From Crambe crambe (lineage: Eukaryota > Porifera > Demospongiae > Poecilosclerida > Crambeidae), in contig OZ004587.1 of NCBI GenBank assembly GCA_963924555.1, positions 2,480,001-2,544,000 of the forward strand: a stretch of 64,000 nucleotides of DNA. The letters are read 5' to 3'. Shown in pieces: positions 49,701-57,799 of this stretch. The position numbers and the translations under genes were made by a program. Below the pieces are notes generated by a model. The model was given only the letters and a program-made list of their open reading frames with translations, had not been told where the DNA came from and made no database searches. The stretch's first letter is position 1, and every line of letters begins with the position of its first letter.

Positions 49701-50671
49701 AAGTATGATTTCCGTATACAGTGTGAATGGATGGATGTTATTCTCTCACTATCCTCCATGGGAAGCTGAAATAATTACATTAAGAGACTATGCAAGTGCA
49801 ACAGCTATTGGACTAACTATACTTGAGAATTAATAAAAGCTTCCCTATAGTGTAGTACTTTCTCCCAAACCTTCTTTTCTTTTGAAAAAAAAAGTAGTAC
49901 ATGTAGTTCTACAGCATCTGAATCAGATGACAAACATAATCACAGTATTTTATCACTTGTAGTTTTGAACATTTACATTGTTCATGATGACTATAGCTAA
50001 TAGAATTTTTCTTCTTTGATTTTGATGTTGATGGGTATAAGTAACTAGCTATTATCCAATGTCAAGCCACCGTTTCTTCTCCTGCTGAGACCTCCAAACA
50101 ACTATAGGCTATGTAGGCAAGTAGAGGCATGTAGCTATGTCATTCCTTAAAAAAAATGAGTGATGAAAGCAAACCTGCTCATGCAATGAGCAGTATTCTG
50201 GGCCATGATCCTAGTTCTTATTCATAAACTGCATGGACTGCATACTAGTGCTATCATTACTATTATGTTTAGTGGTCATACGGAGTGACCTGTTGGGAGA
50301 TATTCAGCCTTGGACACACCCCTTATCCCACCATCCATCCTGCTGATCTTATTGAGTTCCTCCAGAGTGGAGAGAGGCTGAAAAAACCTGTGAATGCTAG
50401 CTGCACACCTAAAATGTGAGTGCTTTTAAGTATAATAAGCTTAGCTGGCCATGCAGACTCTAATGATTAGCCATTAGTATAAACACTATAATGCTTACTA
50501 ACTACATCCCCTAGATTCAATTTACTAACTCGATGTTGGAATGAATCTCCTAAAAAACGGCCTACTTTTGAAGATGTGGTGCGTGAAATTGACTCATTAT
50601 TGGAAGGTGTGTCTGGATATCTCCAATTCTCAGCATTCTCTGGGGAGTTAAAGAAGACAGGAGCAAAATAA
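30094..50671 (+). CDS. Gene C: EMI-EGF(28)-TM receptor tyrosine kinase
   Basis: Forty exons join in frame to 1670 codons. Order: signal peptide (1-23), EMI-type cysteine domain (24-95), 28 EGF-like domains, one exon each (96-1247), stalk and TM, juxtamembrane, tyrosine kinase, tail. The kinase keeps [24 protein letters not shown] and PVKWMALES and is nearly identical to that of gene A. Most EGF domains open with D/E-x-N/D-E-C, the calcium-binding form, so an extended Ca-stiffened rod is expected. EMI plus EGF on the same chain is known from Megf/Draper-type receptors, but those lack a kinase. Two retroelements sit in its introns, antisense. Confidence 0.85.
30247..30354 (+). CDS. Gene C exon 2: EMI domain, first half
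   Basis: 108 nt, phase 2-2. [10 protein letters not shown] and [11 protein letters not shown] give the aromatic and Cys/Gly pattern of an EMI domain. Confidence 0.65.
30416..30522 (+). CDS. Gene C exon 3: EMI domain, second half
   Basis: 107 nt, phase 2-1. It encodes [16 protein letters not shown], matching the typical EMI ending ..Y..CCPGY. Confidence 0.65.
30639..30804. mobile_element. Palindromic MITE, copy 2 (CAGGG ends)
   Basis: The ends CAGGGATTTTCAGGTTGG and CCAACCTGAAAACCCCTG are inverted, and the interior matches 9832-9988. It lies in gene C intron 3 next to a small GC-rich hairpin (CTTCGGCGCCGAAG at 30607-30620). Confidence 0.7.
31403..31525 (+). CDS. Gene C exon 4: EGF domain 1
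   Basis: 123 nt, phase 1-1. [12 protein letters not shown] opens a calcium-binding EGF with six cysteines. It precedes the four-exon repeat. Confidence 0.78.
31646..33317 (+). CDS. Gene C EGF repeat unit 1 (types c, a, b, d) plus a relic
   Basis: Exons 31646-31768 (c), 31891-32013 (a), 33011-33133 (b) and 33192-33317 (d) each encode one EGF domain, all phase 1-1. Type c ends SNGFSC, type a has [11 protein letters not shown], type b has CNTGYTL, and type d has a longer first loop (SSSSTNNC). A truncated extra type-b exon lies at 32581-32640. The intron before d is only 58 bp. Confidence 0.78.
32581..32640 (+). pseudogene. Truncated EGF exon relic in gene C
   Basis: After the acceptor TTCACAG the frame reads [16 protein letters not shown], then diverges at a short A run and reaches a stop with no donor and no last four cysteines. 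Upstream intron sequence matches that before the intact exon at 33011 ('tatgtgtactctattctg'). It is a duplicated type-b exon that lost its 3' half and is presumably skipped. Confidence 0.7.
33368..34560 (+). CDS. Gene C EGF repeat unit 2 (c, a, b, d)
   Basis: Exons 33368-33490, 33887-34009, 34249-34371 and 34435-34560. The intron joining unit 1 to unit 2 is only 50 bp (33318-33367). Type d again has the 126-nt length and the SSPSTNAC loop. Confidence 0.78.
34632..36214 (+). CDS. Gene C EGF repeat unit 3 (c, a, b, d)
   Basis: Exons 34632-34754, 34816-34938, 35813-35935 and 36095-36214. The type-d exon is 120 nt, two codons shorter in the first loop, and its usual GSYTC is altered to ESNMC, so its fold may be weakened. 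An 874-bp intron (34939-35812) separates a and b and contains nothing recognised. Confidence 0.76.
36270..37283 (+). CDS. Gene C EGF repeat unit 4 (c, a, b, d)
   Basis: Exons 36270-36392, 36781-36903, 36962-37084 and 37158-37283. The donor after 36903 is GTCAAG, weaker than the usual GTAAG/GTATG. Confidence 0.76.
37668..37705. repeat. C38 homopolymer inside the retroelement relic
   Basis: 38 consecutive C. Length is likely unstable or imprecise in assembly. Confidence 0.85.
37897..38260 (-). pseudogene. gag fragment
   Basis: The open part (38133-37897) contains [13 protein letters not shown] and [17 protein letters not shown], typical of Ty3/gypsy capsid regions. The upstream start ([15 protein letters not shown] near 38250) is out of frame with it. 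It is a broken gene. Confidence 0.6.
38557..39552 (+). CDS. Gene C EGF repeat unit 5 (c, a, b, d)
   Basis: Exons 38557-38679, 38741-38863, 39249-39371 and 39427-39552. All phase 1-1, with six cysteines each. Confidence 0.78.
39622..40382 (+). CDS. Gene C EGF repeat unit 6 (c, a, b, d)
   Basis: Exons 39622-39744, 39798-39920, 40076-40198 and 40254-40382. Type d is 129 nt because of an extra codon in NSDDGKNC. This is the most compact unit, with introns of 53-155 bp. Confidence 0.78.
40600..41300 (-). pseudogene. Retroelement RT remnant and RNase H
   Basis: A short RT N-terminal stretch ([10 protein letters not shown]) jumps directly to the end of RT ([13 protein letters not shown]) and RNase H start ([13 protein letters not shown]). 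The YxDD-containing core is missing by deletion. Frame breaks follow. Confidence 0.68.
41400..42600 (-). pseudogene. Retroelement integrase
   Basis: [23 protein letters not shown] is the HHCC zinc-binding part. [16 protein letters not shown] and [10 protein letters not shown] mark the catalytic core. The C-terminal part ([13 protein letters not shown]) continues in another frame. At least two frame breaks separate the N-terminal, core and C-terminal parts. Confidence 0.72.
42760..43371 (-). pseudogene. Retroelement zinc knuckle and aspartic protease
   Basis: It contains the CCHC knuckle [14 protein letters not shown], then the protease active site [10 protein letters not shown] and a hydrophobic [10 protein letters not shown]. 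The reading is open for about 200 codons but is cut off from gag and integrase by frame changes. Confidence 0.75.
43420..44047 (-). pseudogene. Retroelement gag with SCAN-like segment
   Basis: ATG at 44047 on the minus strand starts [14 protein letters not shown], but stops follow. The open 3' part (43674-43420) contains [17 protein letters not shown] and [11 protein letters not shown], which resembles the SCAN fold. SCAN is known to derive from Gmr1-like gag. Confidence 0.6.
44241..45151. other. Gene C intron 3' of the retroelement
   Basis: No exon was seen. The first roughly 400 bases probably include the element's 5' LTR, but without a second copy the limits cannot be set. Confidence 0.4.
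45152..45629 (+). CDS. Gene C EGF repeat unit 7 (c, a, b; no d)
   Basis: Exons 45152-45274, 45328-45450 and 45510-45629. The array ends after type b. The last EGF (120 nt) has a shortened C-terminal loop, SGNFTCLS. Phase 1 at the end accepts the TM exon of the kinase cassette. Confidence 0.78.
45980..46121. repeat. Pyrimidine tract, copy 2 (start of the shared kinase cassette)
   Basis: A C/T-only tract followed by 'cttgatcccaagaacttt', as in gene A (16661-16955) but half as long. Similarity between A and C introns begins at this tract. Confidence 0.8.
46204..46411 (+). CDS. Gene C stalk and TM exon
   Basis: 208 nt, phase 1-2. It encodes [16 protein letters not shown], then [20 protein letters not shown] and YCKTKN. 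It is 27 nt shorter than in gene A, with short deletions in the stalk and after the TM. Confidence 0.8.
46492..46532 (+). CDS. Gene C juxtamembrane exon 1 (shortened)
   Basis: The position used in gene A (after CATAG at 46463) would hit TAA TAG in frame here. A downstream AG (AATTAATAG ending at 46491) restores the frame and gives [13 protein letters not shown]. The exon is 41 nt against 65 in gene A. This acceptor is inferred from frame, not from cDNA. Confidence 0.6.
46573..46701 (+). CDS. Gene C juxtamembrane exon 2
   Basis: 129 nt, phase 1-1. It encodes [15 protein letters not shown], with the glycine loop starting IGRG. Confidence 0.75.
46992..47078 (+). CDS. Gene C glycine loop and catalytic lysine exon
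   Basis: 87 nt, phase 1-1. It encodes [14 protein letters not shown] and EIVAVKTLK. Confidence 0.8.
47327..47465. mobile_element. CAGTRGAACCTC-type MITE, copy 2
   Basis: Orthologous position to 18380-18510 in gene A. Ends CAGTGGAACCTCC and GAGGTTTCACTC, TA-flanked. Confidence 0.65.
47727..48330. repeat. Dispersed repeat family R1, copy 2
   Basis: Homologous to 557-1293, including 'tcttctattcttgctaca' and 'tggaaaacaatgcagaagat'. It is absent from the same intron of gene A, so it inserted or was retained after the kinase duplication. Confidence 0.65.
48527..48744 (+). CDS. Gene C kinase N-lobe exon
   Basis: 218 nt, phase 1-0. Identical to gene A except for a few residues (NLLEYL for SLLEFL, EDAG for EDAE). 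Confidence 0.82.
48956..49068 (+). CDS. Gene C catalytic loop exon
   Basis: 113 nt, phase 0-2. It encodes [18 protein letters not shown]. Confidence 0.82.
49524..49698 (+). CDS. Gene C DFG exon
   Basis: 175 nt, phase 2-0. It encodes [17 protein letters not shown] and PVKWMALES. Confidence 0.82.
50273..50415 (+). CDS. Gene C kinase C-lobe exon
   Basis: 143 nt, phase 0-2. It encodes [14 protein letters not shown] and [11 protein letters not shown]. Confidence 0.82.
50515..50671 (+). CDS. Gene C last exon and stop
   Basis: It encodes [12 protein letters not shown], then [18 protein letters not shown] and TAA at 50669-50671. Two overlapping AATAAA hexamers lie at 50680-50689, close to the stop, so the real polyadenylation signal may be elsewhere. 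Confidence 0.78.
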
Positions 50672-52909
50672 TTAGCTATAATAAATAAACTATAGACTTA
50701 ACTCCATTGCATTAATTTTGTTATAGCTACATATACATGACATTGTCCATTTTAAGTTATACTTGTAGCTGATAAGCAATTTTCATCATTGATTGTCTTA
50801 TACTATAATATATAATTATCATTACCAATAATTATGTAATGTTAATTCCTCATGCATTTATTCACCATGTAGCTATAGTTCGTTAGCTACACTGTTTGAT
50901 TTATAAATGATTTGCACAAGTTACCTATTACCTACAGTAGCTATGAGAATAGTTCTACACCATGCCATACATATAAAACATTATCCAGGCTACTCCTTAG
51001 CTGCACGATAACCAAGAGACATAATTTGTCATTGTTGATTCCAATAGCCATGAGTTACCCTTTACCTACTGACCTCATCATTGGAGTGTTGTAAAGACAT
51101 TCCTGATTCAGGCTGACCGATCACCTTCTTGTTATTGAAACTCTGATCTTTGTATATTTTATCTATATCCCAAAACTCTGTGCATGAATATAAACAGGAA
51201 ATAGCTGCAGAGACTATATAGCTACGTAAACACCGTAGCTAATAGCAAGGTGCTGTATCATCATGACACGAGAAGACGAATCTGGACCTAGCTACTGAAG
51301 GCCATGTGTGTAAGTTTTTAATGTTCAATTTTTTCACAGAATCACAGAGGTCAATGTTTTCACTTTAATGACCCACACTAGCTACAAATATGTACAAGAA
51401 CTGTCAGCCTTAATTGGGAAAATGAACTTGCTGTATAGAAACCTACACTCTCTAGCTAGCTATAACCTAACGAGCTAGCTATAGCTACACACTAAGTGGT
51501 TTAGCTGGTATTAAAATGATAAGTAGCTACTAAAGTTAACACACCCAACAGCATGACACTGTGCCCTAATCAGCTATAGCTATGATGAACAAGATGGCAT
51601 GCAAACAAAATGGGTATTAGGATCAGTTCACTGTTCGGGGGGACCTTCCTCAAGAGATAAAATTAATATTAATTTCTTTCCCCAAGTGTACTAGCTACGT
51701 AGCTATACTGACAACTGTAGCAAAACAAGTTTCTTTCCCAAAAGGTGTAGCTACTATACTGACTATAAATTTCTTATTATTTAGGAATAGCTACTTAAGG
51801 GCCTATAGAGCGAGAATAGAATCTTGGGCAAAATTCTGAGCATTCTGCAGTAGCCTAGTTACAACTGATCTAGTGTTGGCCAGTTCAGTGTTCAAGTAAG
51901 CTGACTCTCAGGTCCGGCAGCTGCATGTCTCTTTATAATGTCATTACCACAAAGTGCCTAGCTACTACGTATTAACCAATCAAGCTTGTCTATTGCTATT
52001 ACACAATGGAGCATAATATTATGCATTATCCACAGCAGTATCCCTGGGGCATTTTGGAGTTTCCAGTCAATGCTGAATTATGTCAACAATTCAATGAGTC
52101 ACGGAACAACCACTTACGTACGTAGCTAACTTCATACTTCAACAGCAAAGAATTAAAAAAATTCGGAGCCTATTAGTTCTAACACCAAAGTAAAGATTAT
52201 GAAGCATTAAATGCTCACGAATACTTTACTTGTTATACAATAACTATTTCTTATTTAGTATTATGTTGAGTATGACCATAATTCATAAAAAAATTTCCCA
52301 ATCATGTTGAGTTATTGATATCATTTTAATTATGAATAATACAACTTTTCAAGATACTCCAAACTTTGGCATAGATTAGCTAGTTGTTATTAACAGTTTT
52401 CTATAGCTTTGAAATACTTGAGCCTATCAAGTAAAAAAAACTCACCAATAATTTTGAGCTTCAGATTTCCCAGACTATTTGCTAGAGCTGATACACATTT
52501 GAAACCATTACGTAAGTTTTTACCAGCTGTATCTGTATTAGCTACCCACCCTGGACAGTAAAAAAAAAAAATTGGATACTGCATGATTCATAATTAAAGA
52601 GGAAGCAAGCCACTTTCATTATATTTTTTTCTTCTTGGGTATTCTTGGAAAAAAAAAATATTTCATTCAACTACTCACAGATAACTCACTTTTCTCCAGC
52701 AAATCAGTTATTCTTAGGTAGATCCAAAGTTTCAGACAATTTTCTTCTTGGATCCTTTACGGAGAGAAATCATAAAATATTTTTTGACCTTGAAAATTAT
52801 AGGGACAAAGGCAATTCACACTACCTTTTTATTGCATGGGCTGAACTCATCACAATTATGGAGGAAGGAAATACAAGCTGTCACCTCTTTTGTGTTGTTT
52901 TGTGTGCAG
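50672..52909. other. Gene C to gene D intergenic region (duplicated flank)
   Basis: Collinear with 20584-22795 and 61919-64000, with many small indels (often 4-bp AGCT/ACGT steps). The end of the region carries the likely promoter and 5' leader of gene D, conserved with gene B ('attgcatgggctgaactca'). Confidence 0.6.
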
Positions 52910-53021
52910 TGCAAAACTTCTGAATCATACAAATCCAAGAAAATGAAGAAAAGTTATCTCCCATTGCTTATAATGGGAGTTATACATCTACTGACATACT
53001 TCTCCCTAGTTCCTGCTCAGA
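52910..53021 (+). CDS. Gene D exon 1: 5' UTR end and signal peptide
   Basis: The acceptor TGTGTGCAG ends at 52909. ATG at 52943 opens MKKSYLPLLIMG..PAQ, with GTGAGT following, phase 1. The frame is open upstream to 52748, but the acceptor and the paralogues support the later ATG. Confidence 0.75.
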
Positions 53022-53240
53022 GTGAGTGAACTTTCTTGCCCAAACTTGATTCATTTAATTATAGGAACACAGCATTAGTATGAGTATATATATTCATGGA
53101 ATTAACCAGGGAAAAATAACCTCATATGTAGCTAATCGACCTCAGTTTGATTCACATCAATTAAGGGTCTAAAAATGTAGTATATATTAAGCATGCAAAA
53201 TAATCTAACAAACCTGCTTCTTTCATTCTCATTACTGTAG

Positions 53241-53508
53241 GAGCAGTTATTATGAACACTAGAGCAGTGGCTGGCACTTATCATACTTTGACATGTACGT
53301 ATGCTAGAGAACTTTGACTCCTCTGGTATTCCTCTCTTGTACACATGGTCCTTAGCAAGTCAAAGATTGTCCACTTGTACCAGTGAACAGTGTGTAATAC
53401 ACACTGTACAGTTTACTGATGCCCGCACTGACTATCGTTGTGAGGTCCACAGACGTGATGGCAATACTGTGATTGCCATTTCAGATTATACCAGCCTTGA
53501 AATCTCCA
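53241..53508 (+). pseudogene. Gene D exon 2: Ig-like domain 1, frameshifted
   Basis: 268 nt against 264 in A and B. TGTACGTATG at 53294-53303 stands where gene A has TGTATG, so CGTA was inserted. The original frame then stops at TGA within about six codons. The rest of the domain stays readable in the shifted frame (STCTSEQC, DYRCEVHR), so the lesion is recent. Confidence 0.85.
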
Positions 53509-53604
53509 GTAAGTTATCAATGATTCACAGCATCATTATAGTTTATTTATATATACATGTATATATGTCTCCTGTTAACATCCTGGATACCTGTGTGTGT
53601 GTAG

Positions 53605-53958
53605 TTCCTCAATCACAACTGCTGATTCAAGAAATAATTTCCATGCAAGACCTCTATGTTGGTTCAAATGTGACTTACAGGTGTTATTTCAGCTACTTAG
53701 ATATAAGAAATATTGCAGCTGATATATCAATCTCTGGACCTGGAATTGATCAAAACTCTGACCGTGTGTTTCTTGGAGAAGTTATCCAAAGGACTGATGA
53801 TTTTGGTAATATTGACTTTGAGCGTAGGTTGGAGTTCAACCCTATAAGTTCACAGGATGCTGGAAGTTATCATTACAATGTAACAATCACATCTGCTGAG
53901 CCTAATCCTCTGGTCATTAGTAGAATGGAAGAAACTACTCAAAATATTCAAGTATTTG
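53605..53958 (+). CDS. Gene D exon 3: Ig-like domain 2 (Cys lost)
   Basis: 354 nt, phase 1-1. VTYRC is kept but the F-strand cysteine is Tyr (DAGSYHYN). The preceding intron (53509-53604) is 96 nt with no in-frame stop relative to the shifted Ig1 frame. Confidence 0.75.
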
Positions 53959-54112
53959 GTAAATTTTAGTGTTATTTAGCTATCATAATAAATTGGGGAG
54001 TTCATATCTTATATTATTATAGCTAGCTAAAAAATGTCAAAATTAATTCAACAATTTACGGTAGCTAAGAGTTATGACCCAGTATTGTAGCTATATGTAC
54101 ATAACTAGCTAC

Positions 54113-54666
54113 CGTAGGGCGGGTTAATTTCGTCAGGGAAAAAAATTCGTCTATTTCACCGTTGGTATAAAGAGTTGAAATTTATTTGTCATAATTTTTA
54201 CTGTCATAAATTTTTTTGCGCAACACACGTGGTAGATCGTCAATCACGATCGCTTCATACGAGAGCTAGCTAGAGACTGCACTGCTCTTCTCAAATAGTT
54301 GCACCTGGTAGGGATCTCTCCAATCCTGATGGACCATTGTTTGCTTTGACACCATCAAGGCTATAGAAGTGGCTAACAGTGCTGTGCAGTATAAGAGATG
54401 CTGGAGAAGAGTCTCAGATTAAAAAGAGAGGTCCATACATTAAGATGTCTAACGAGGTTAGTTGGTTCTCGCTCTCCTCTCCTACAGCAGCAGCCCAAAT
54501 AGCTTTGTACTCGTGATAGCCACGAACGCAAATGTCTCTCTCGAAAAAATTTCGTCTTCAATGCACGTGTATATATGCGAAGATTTATCCGTTCAATTTT
54601 TTTTCATTAGTATAACGATTCCGGATATGACGAAATTTTTTCCTGACGAAATTAACCTGCCCTACA
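54113..54666. mobile_element. TIR element in gene D intron
   Basis: The ends CGTAGGGCGGGTTAATTTCG and CGAAATTAACCTGCCCTACA are inverted and continue with a shared GTCAGG..AAAAA stretch. It is absent from the matching intron of gene B. No transposase was seen (about 554 bp). A target duplication could not be fixed. Confidence 0.75.
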
Positions 54667-54702
54667 GTTCTTGATTTTTGGTATCATGCTTTTCCTCTAT
54701 AG

Positions 54703-55047
54703 GACCAACAATTAATATTTCTCTGAATACCACCACGTTTGACCGTCGCTTGGATGTTGCTCCTTATAACAGTCTCTCCTTCATCTGCTCTGTTAACATA
54801 ACTGTTAGGGGCACTTCAGTTAATCTTAACAGGGTTTTTAGCTGGCAGCGTACAATTGAGGGGTCCTCATCTAACATTTCTTCAGAGTTCTTTACTGGCA
54901 GTCGGTCAAGTACCAGTAGAAGTAGTGTACTTTCCATCAATGCCACTGAAGCAGGAATCCACACTTACACCTGCACAGTGACTCTGGATGTCTCCCCAGC
55001 CCCTGATATTATCACTAATTCTTCTTCACAAAATATCACCATTATCG
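54703..55047 (+). CDS. Gene D exon 4: Ig-like domain 3
   Basis: 345 nt, phase 1-1. It encodes LSFIC, FSWQR and GIHTYTC. Confidence 0.78.
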
Positions 55048-55471
55048 GTAAAGACTCCAGCTAAGAATAAGTTCAATAGCTAATGTGTTATATGATGTAC
55101 ACATTATCATAAAGAAGACACAAACGAAAGAGCTAACTAAGCCCGGAATAAACCCATAATTTTAGGCTGTTCTGAGTCAGCAAAATATTCATCAATCCTT
55201 GCATTAGATAGAGTCAACTCTGCACTGTTCAGTTTCAGAATCAGTTCTTATTTTGGATGGACCCAATGAGAAACTTGTCCTACAATTTTATTGGGTAAAC
55301 AGTAATCACACTCATATGCATCACTTATTCTACATGTAATAATAATAGTCAAAGTAGCACATTATTTTGCCATTTCAATGCCTGATACACATGTGATAGG
55401 GTCCTGTGTAATTCATTCCATCGGCAGTAAACAAACCAATATTCACCTACATTATTATGTTTAAATTGCAG

Positions 55472-55786
55472 GTCCTTCCAATCCAGCTGTGCCTATAGGA
55501 CTCAGTGCAAATTTCAGCAGCAATGTGACTGTAATAATGTGGCTAATCCCCTTAATAACATATGACCCTGAAACATATGTGGTGCAGTATGGCCAATCTG
55601 TATCCAACCTGAATGTGAACAGTTCTTTGGTCTTCATCAACTCAAGTATAAGAAGCACCAATTTAATAGGTGGAGTGGAACTAGCAGATCTCATGGTGAA
55701 CACAATGTACTTTTATCGTGTGATAGCCAGGAACTCTGCAGGAACTACCAGCAGTGCTATAGCTTCTTTCACCACTGGCAGTTTGG
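55472..55786 (+). CDS. Gene D exon 5: fibronectin type III domain
   Basis: 315 nt, phase 1-1. It encodes VIMWLIP, YDPETYVVQY and TMYFYRVIARNSAG. Confidence 0.78.
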
Positions 55787-56398
55787 GTGAGTAGCTGTAG
55801 CTATATGATGATTACAGGAAAACTAAAAGAGAATGATTAAATAAAGGAGAAGAGATTATCTGCTAGATATTTTTCAATTAGCTTGAAAGAGTTTAATGAC
55901 ATGTAATCTATTATGATGAATGGGGAAAGGCATGGTCACCAATATTAAAGTCAAGCTATGTATAATTATACGTAAGTGTTATGGTTTCCACCTCACTGAA
56001 CTTAGCAGAAATCTTGAAACAGCTGGCGCCAACTGTCAAGTGACAACCTTGTACTAGGCACATAGTAAAAACACTTAAGATGCATATCTGGTATTCTTTG
56101 TTATATTTTAACAGCAAACGTTTGTTAATTTGATATAAAACAGAAATGATGCATCACATAATAGCTATCTGTTACTTTGATAAAACTGTTTTACAGTGTG
56201 TCATTGCACATGTGCAATAGGCTAAAATCTGACACTATGCATGCGTAGTTTAATTATGATTGTCGCTTGACTGTTGGTGACTAGTATTTCAAGATTCCCT
56301 AAAACTGCAATACATCAGAGAGCGTAGCTCTCCTATGTAGGGATGATATATATAGCTAATATCATGCATTAATTTGCTATAATAATTCTCCATCCCAG

Positions 56399-56903
56399 AT
56401 GTAGTATTATTCCAGCTTCGACTGAGTAGTGTCACTGACTGTATCCAGTGGAGAGAAATCAATCCACTATCTAAACTCAGAGATGTCACCAATACAATAG
56501 TCCAAGTAGCAGAACAAGCATGCAGGTGTGGTTTCATATCATCCAACATTTTTGAGGAAAGATTTGTATGTTTCACTCCTCAGTCTCCACACCATGTGAC
56601 CTACAGGGCACAAATTAATAGGACATCACATGCTACAGCAGGACAACTAGTGGCCTCCATTCAGCAATGGATGATGACTAGTCAGTCCATCCTCATTCAA
56701 GGTGTGCAACTCAACATAGACAGAACATGTGACTTTGTGATTCCAACATTTGACGATGTGGAATGCTCTAAAGATACTCCTTCAACAGAATTGGATAATG
56801 TCATAGCTATTGCCATTGGCAGTACTGGAGCAGCAGTGCTGGTTGTACTTATTGGAGTCGCTATTTGTGCTCTCTCTCTTATTATGCGGAAAAGTTTGGT
56901 GAA
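56399..56903 (+). CDS. Gene D exon 6: unrecognised extracellular domain and TM
   Basis: 505 nt, phase 1-2, acceptor CATCCCAG. About 130 residues with six cysteines (DCIQW, ACRCGF, FVCF, RTCDF, VECSK) precede the TM VIAIAIGSTGAAVLVVLIGV and LIMRKS. The region is absent from A, B and C. No family was recognised; size and membrane-proximal position would suit a SEA-like or stalk domain, but no cleavage motif was identified. Confidence 0.75.
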
Positions 56904-57016
56904 GTAAGTTCATCATAATTAGCTACTATAAATGAGCTAGTTATATATGTAACAAGCTATAGTTTTAACTTGATATATTTTAATTGCTATAATACCATCA
57001 TACACAAATATTGCAG

Positions 57017-57128
57017 GGAAAAAACACAGAACATTACCAGTTGTAACCTCACTGAAAATCAAGCTTATGGTGTAATGCCTAACAAATTGAATGATGACAT
57101 TAGTGTAGTGTATGAAGACATTCAGTAG
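57017..57128 (+). CDS. Gene D exon 7: cytoplasmic tail with ITIM-type motif
   Basis: Phase 2 entry after TATTGCAG. The tail of about 37 residues contains NQAYGVM and ends DISVVYEDIQ, then TAG. Val at -2 and Ile at +3 of the tyrosine satisfy the ITIM consensus. Confidence 0.78.
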
Positions 57129-57799
57129 CTACATAATAACAGTAGATACTGCAACATAACATGTAGTTACCAATATTTGTAATTAGACTAAGTAAAAAAA
57201 AATCATAATTTTTAACATTATACGTAGCTCTTATTGGTGAATCTCTAAGCTATTGCTATTTCTTTCATCAGTGATCATAATGTGTACAAGTAAGCTCTTT
57301 TAAATGTAGGGGATGGCTCTAAAATCTAGGCTAGGCCATGCATATATAAACTGCAGCCTCATTTATATCCATTCAATTTTCACTGCAGCATTATCTATTG
57401 ATGACCCTTTCCAGTTTCATTTCCGCTTTCTTTTCTTTCCACTTTCCATTTCTGTCTATGAATAGCTACTTAATTTTCCTCACCCTACACTCCTTCATGA
57501 AACTCACTGCCTCTCGGAAATGCCATATCTTCTCATCAATTATCTTGCAGCCGGCCCATGTGTATGTATTTATACAGAAAGCGCTGCGTGTGGCGGCCGT
57601 CCGTATAGGTAGACGGGTCGCAAAGAGTGCCTGGGCCTGAGGAGACGAATTGTTCACTACAGAAAGGATTAAACTTCTTCTTCGTAACGGGTATAGCTAA
57701 GTATTGCTATCATACGGCCCCTAGCTAGCTAAGAGTTGAATTAGGGCTAATTTATGTTATTAGCACTCAAATAAGGGCTAAAACGTCCTCCTGGAGTCA
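57129..57799. other. Intergenic DNA after gene D
   Basis: No gene was seen. Part (about 57590-57720) resembles repeat R2. Confidence 0.4.

Larger units (their letters stand above)
52943..57128 (+). pseudogene. Gene D: Ig/FN3 receptor with ITIM-type tail, frameshifted in Ig1
   Basis: Seven exons: signal peptide, three Ig-like exons, FN3, an unrecognised extracellular domain plus TM, and a short tail. Without a 4-bp TACGTA-type insertion at 53298-53301 the exons would join to 657 codons. With it, Ig1 stops early. Skipping the Ig1 exon (phase 1-1) would leave a 569-codon frame. Ig2 has also lost its second canonical cysteine (SYHYN for SYHCN). The tail ends ISVVYEDIQ, where VVYEDI fits the ITIM consensus [ILVS]xYxx[ILV]; YGVM lies upstream. 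It could be a young pseudogene, an exon-skipping gene or an allele/assembly artefact. Confidence 0.75.

Noticed and set aside
52748..53029. Longer N-terminal extension of gene D from an upstream ATG
   Set aside because: A conserved acceptor (52909) lies between, and A and B start at the later ATG with the same leader.
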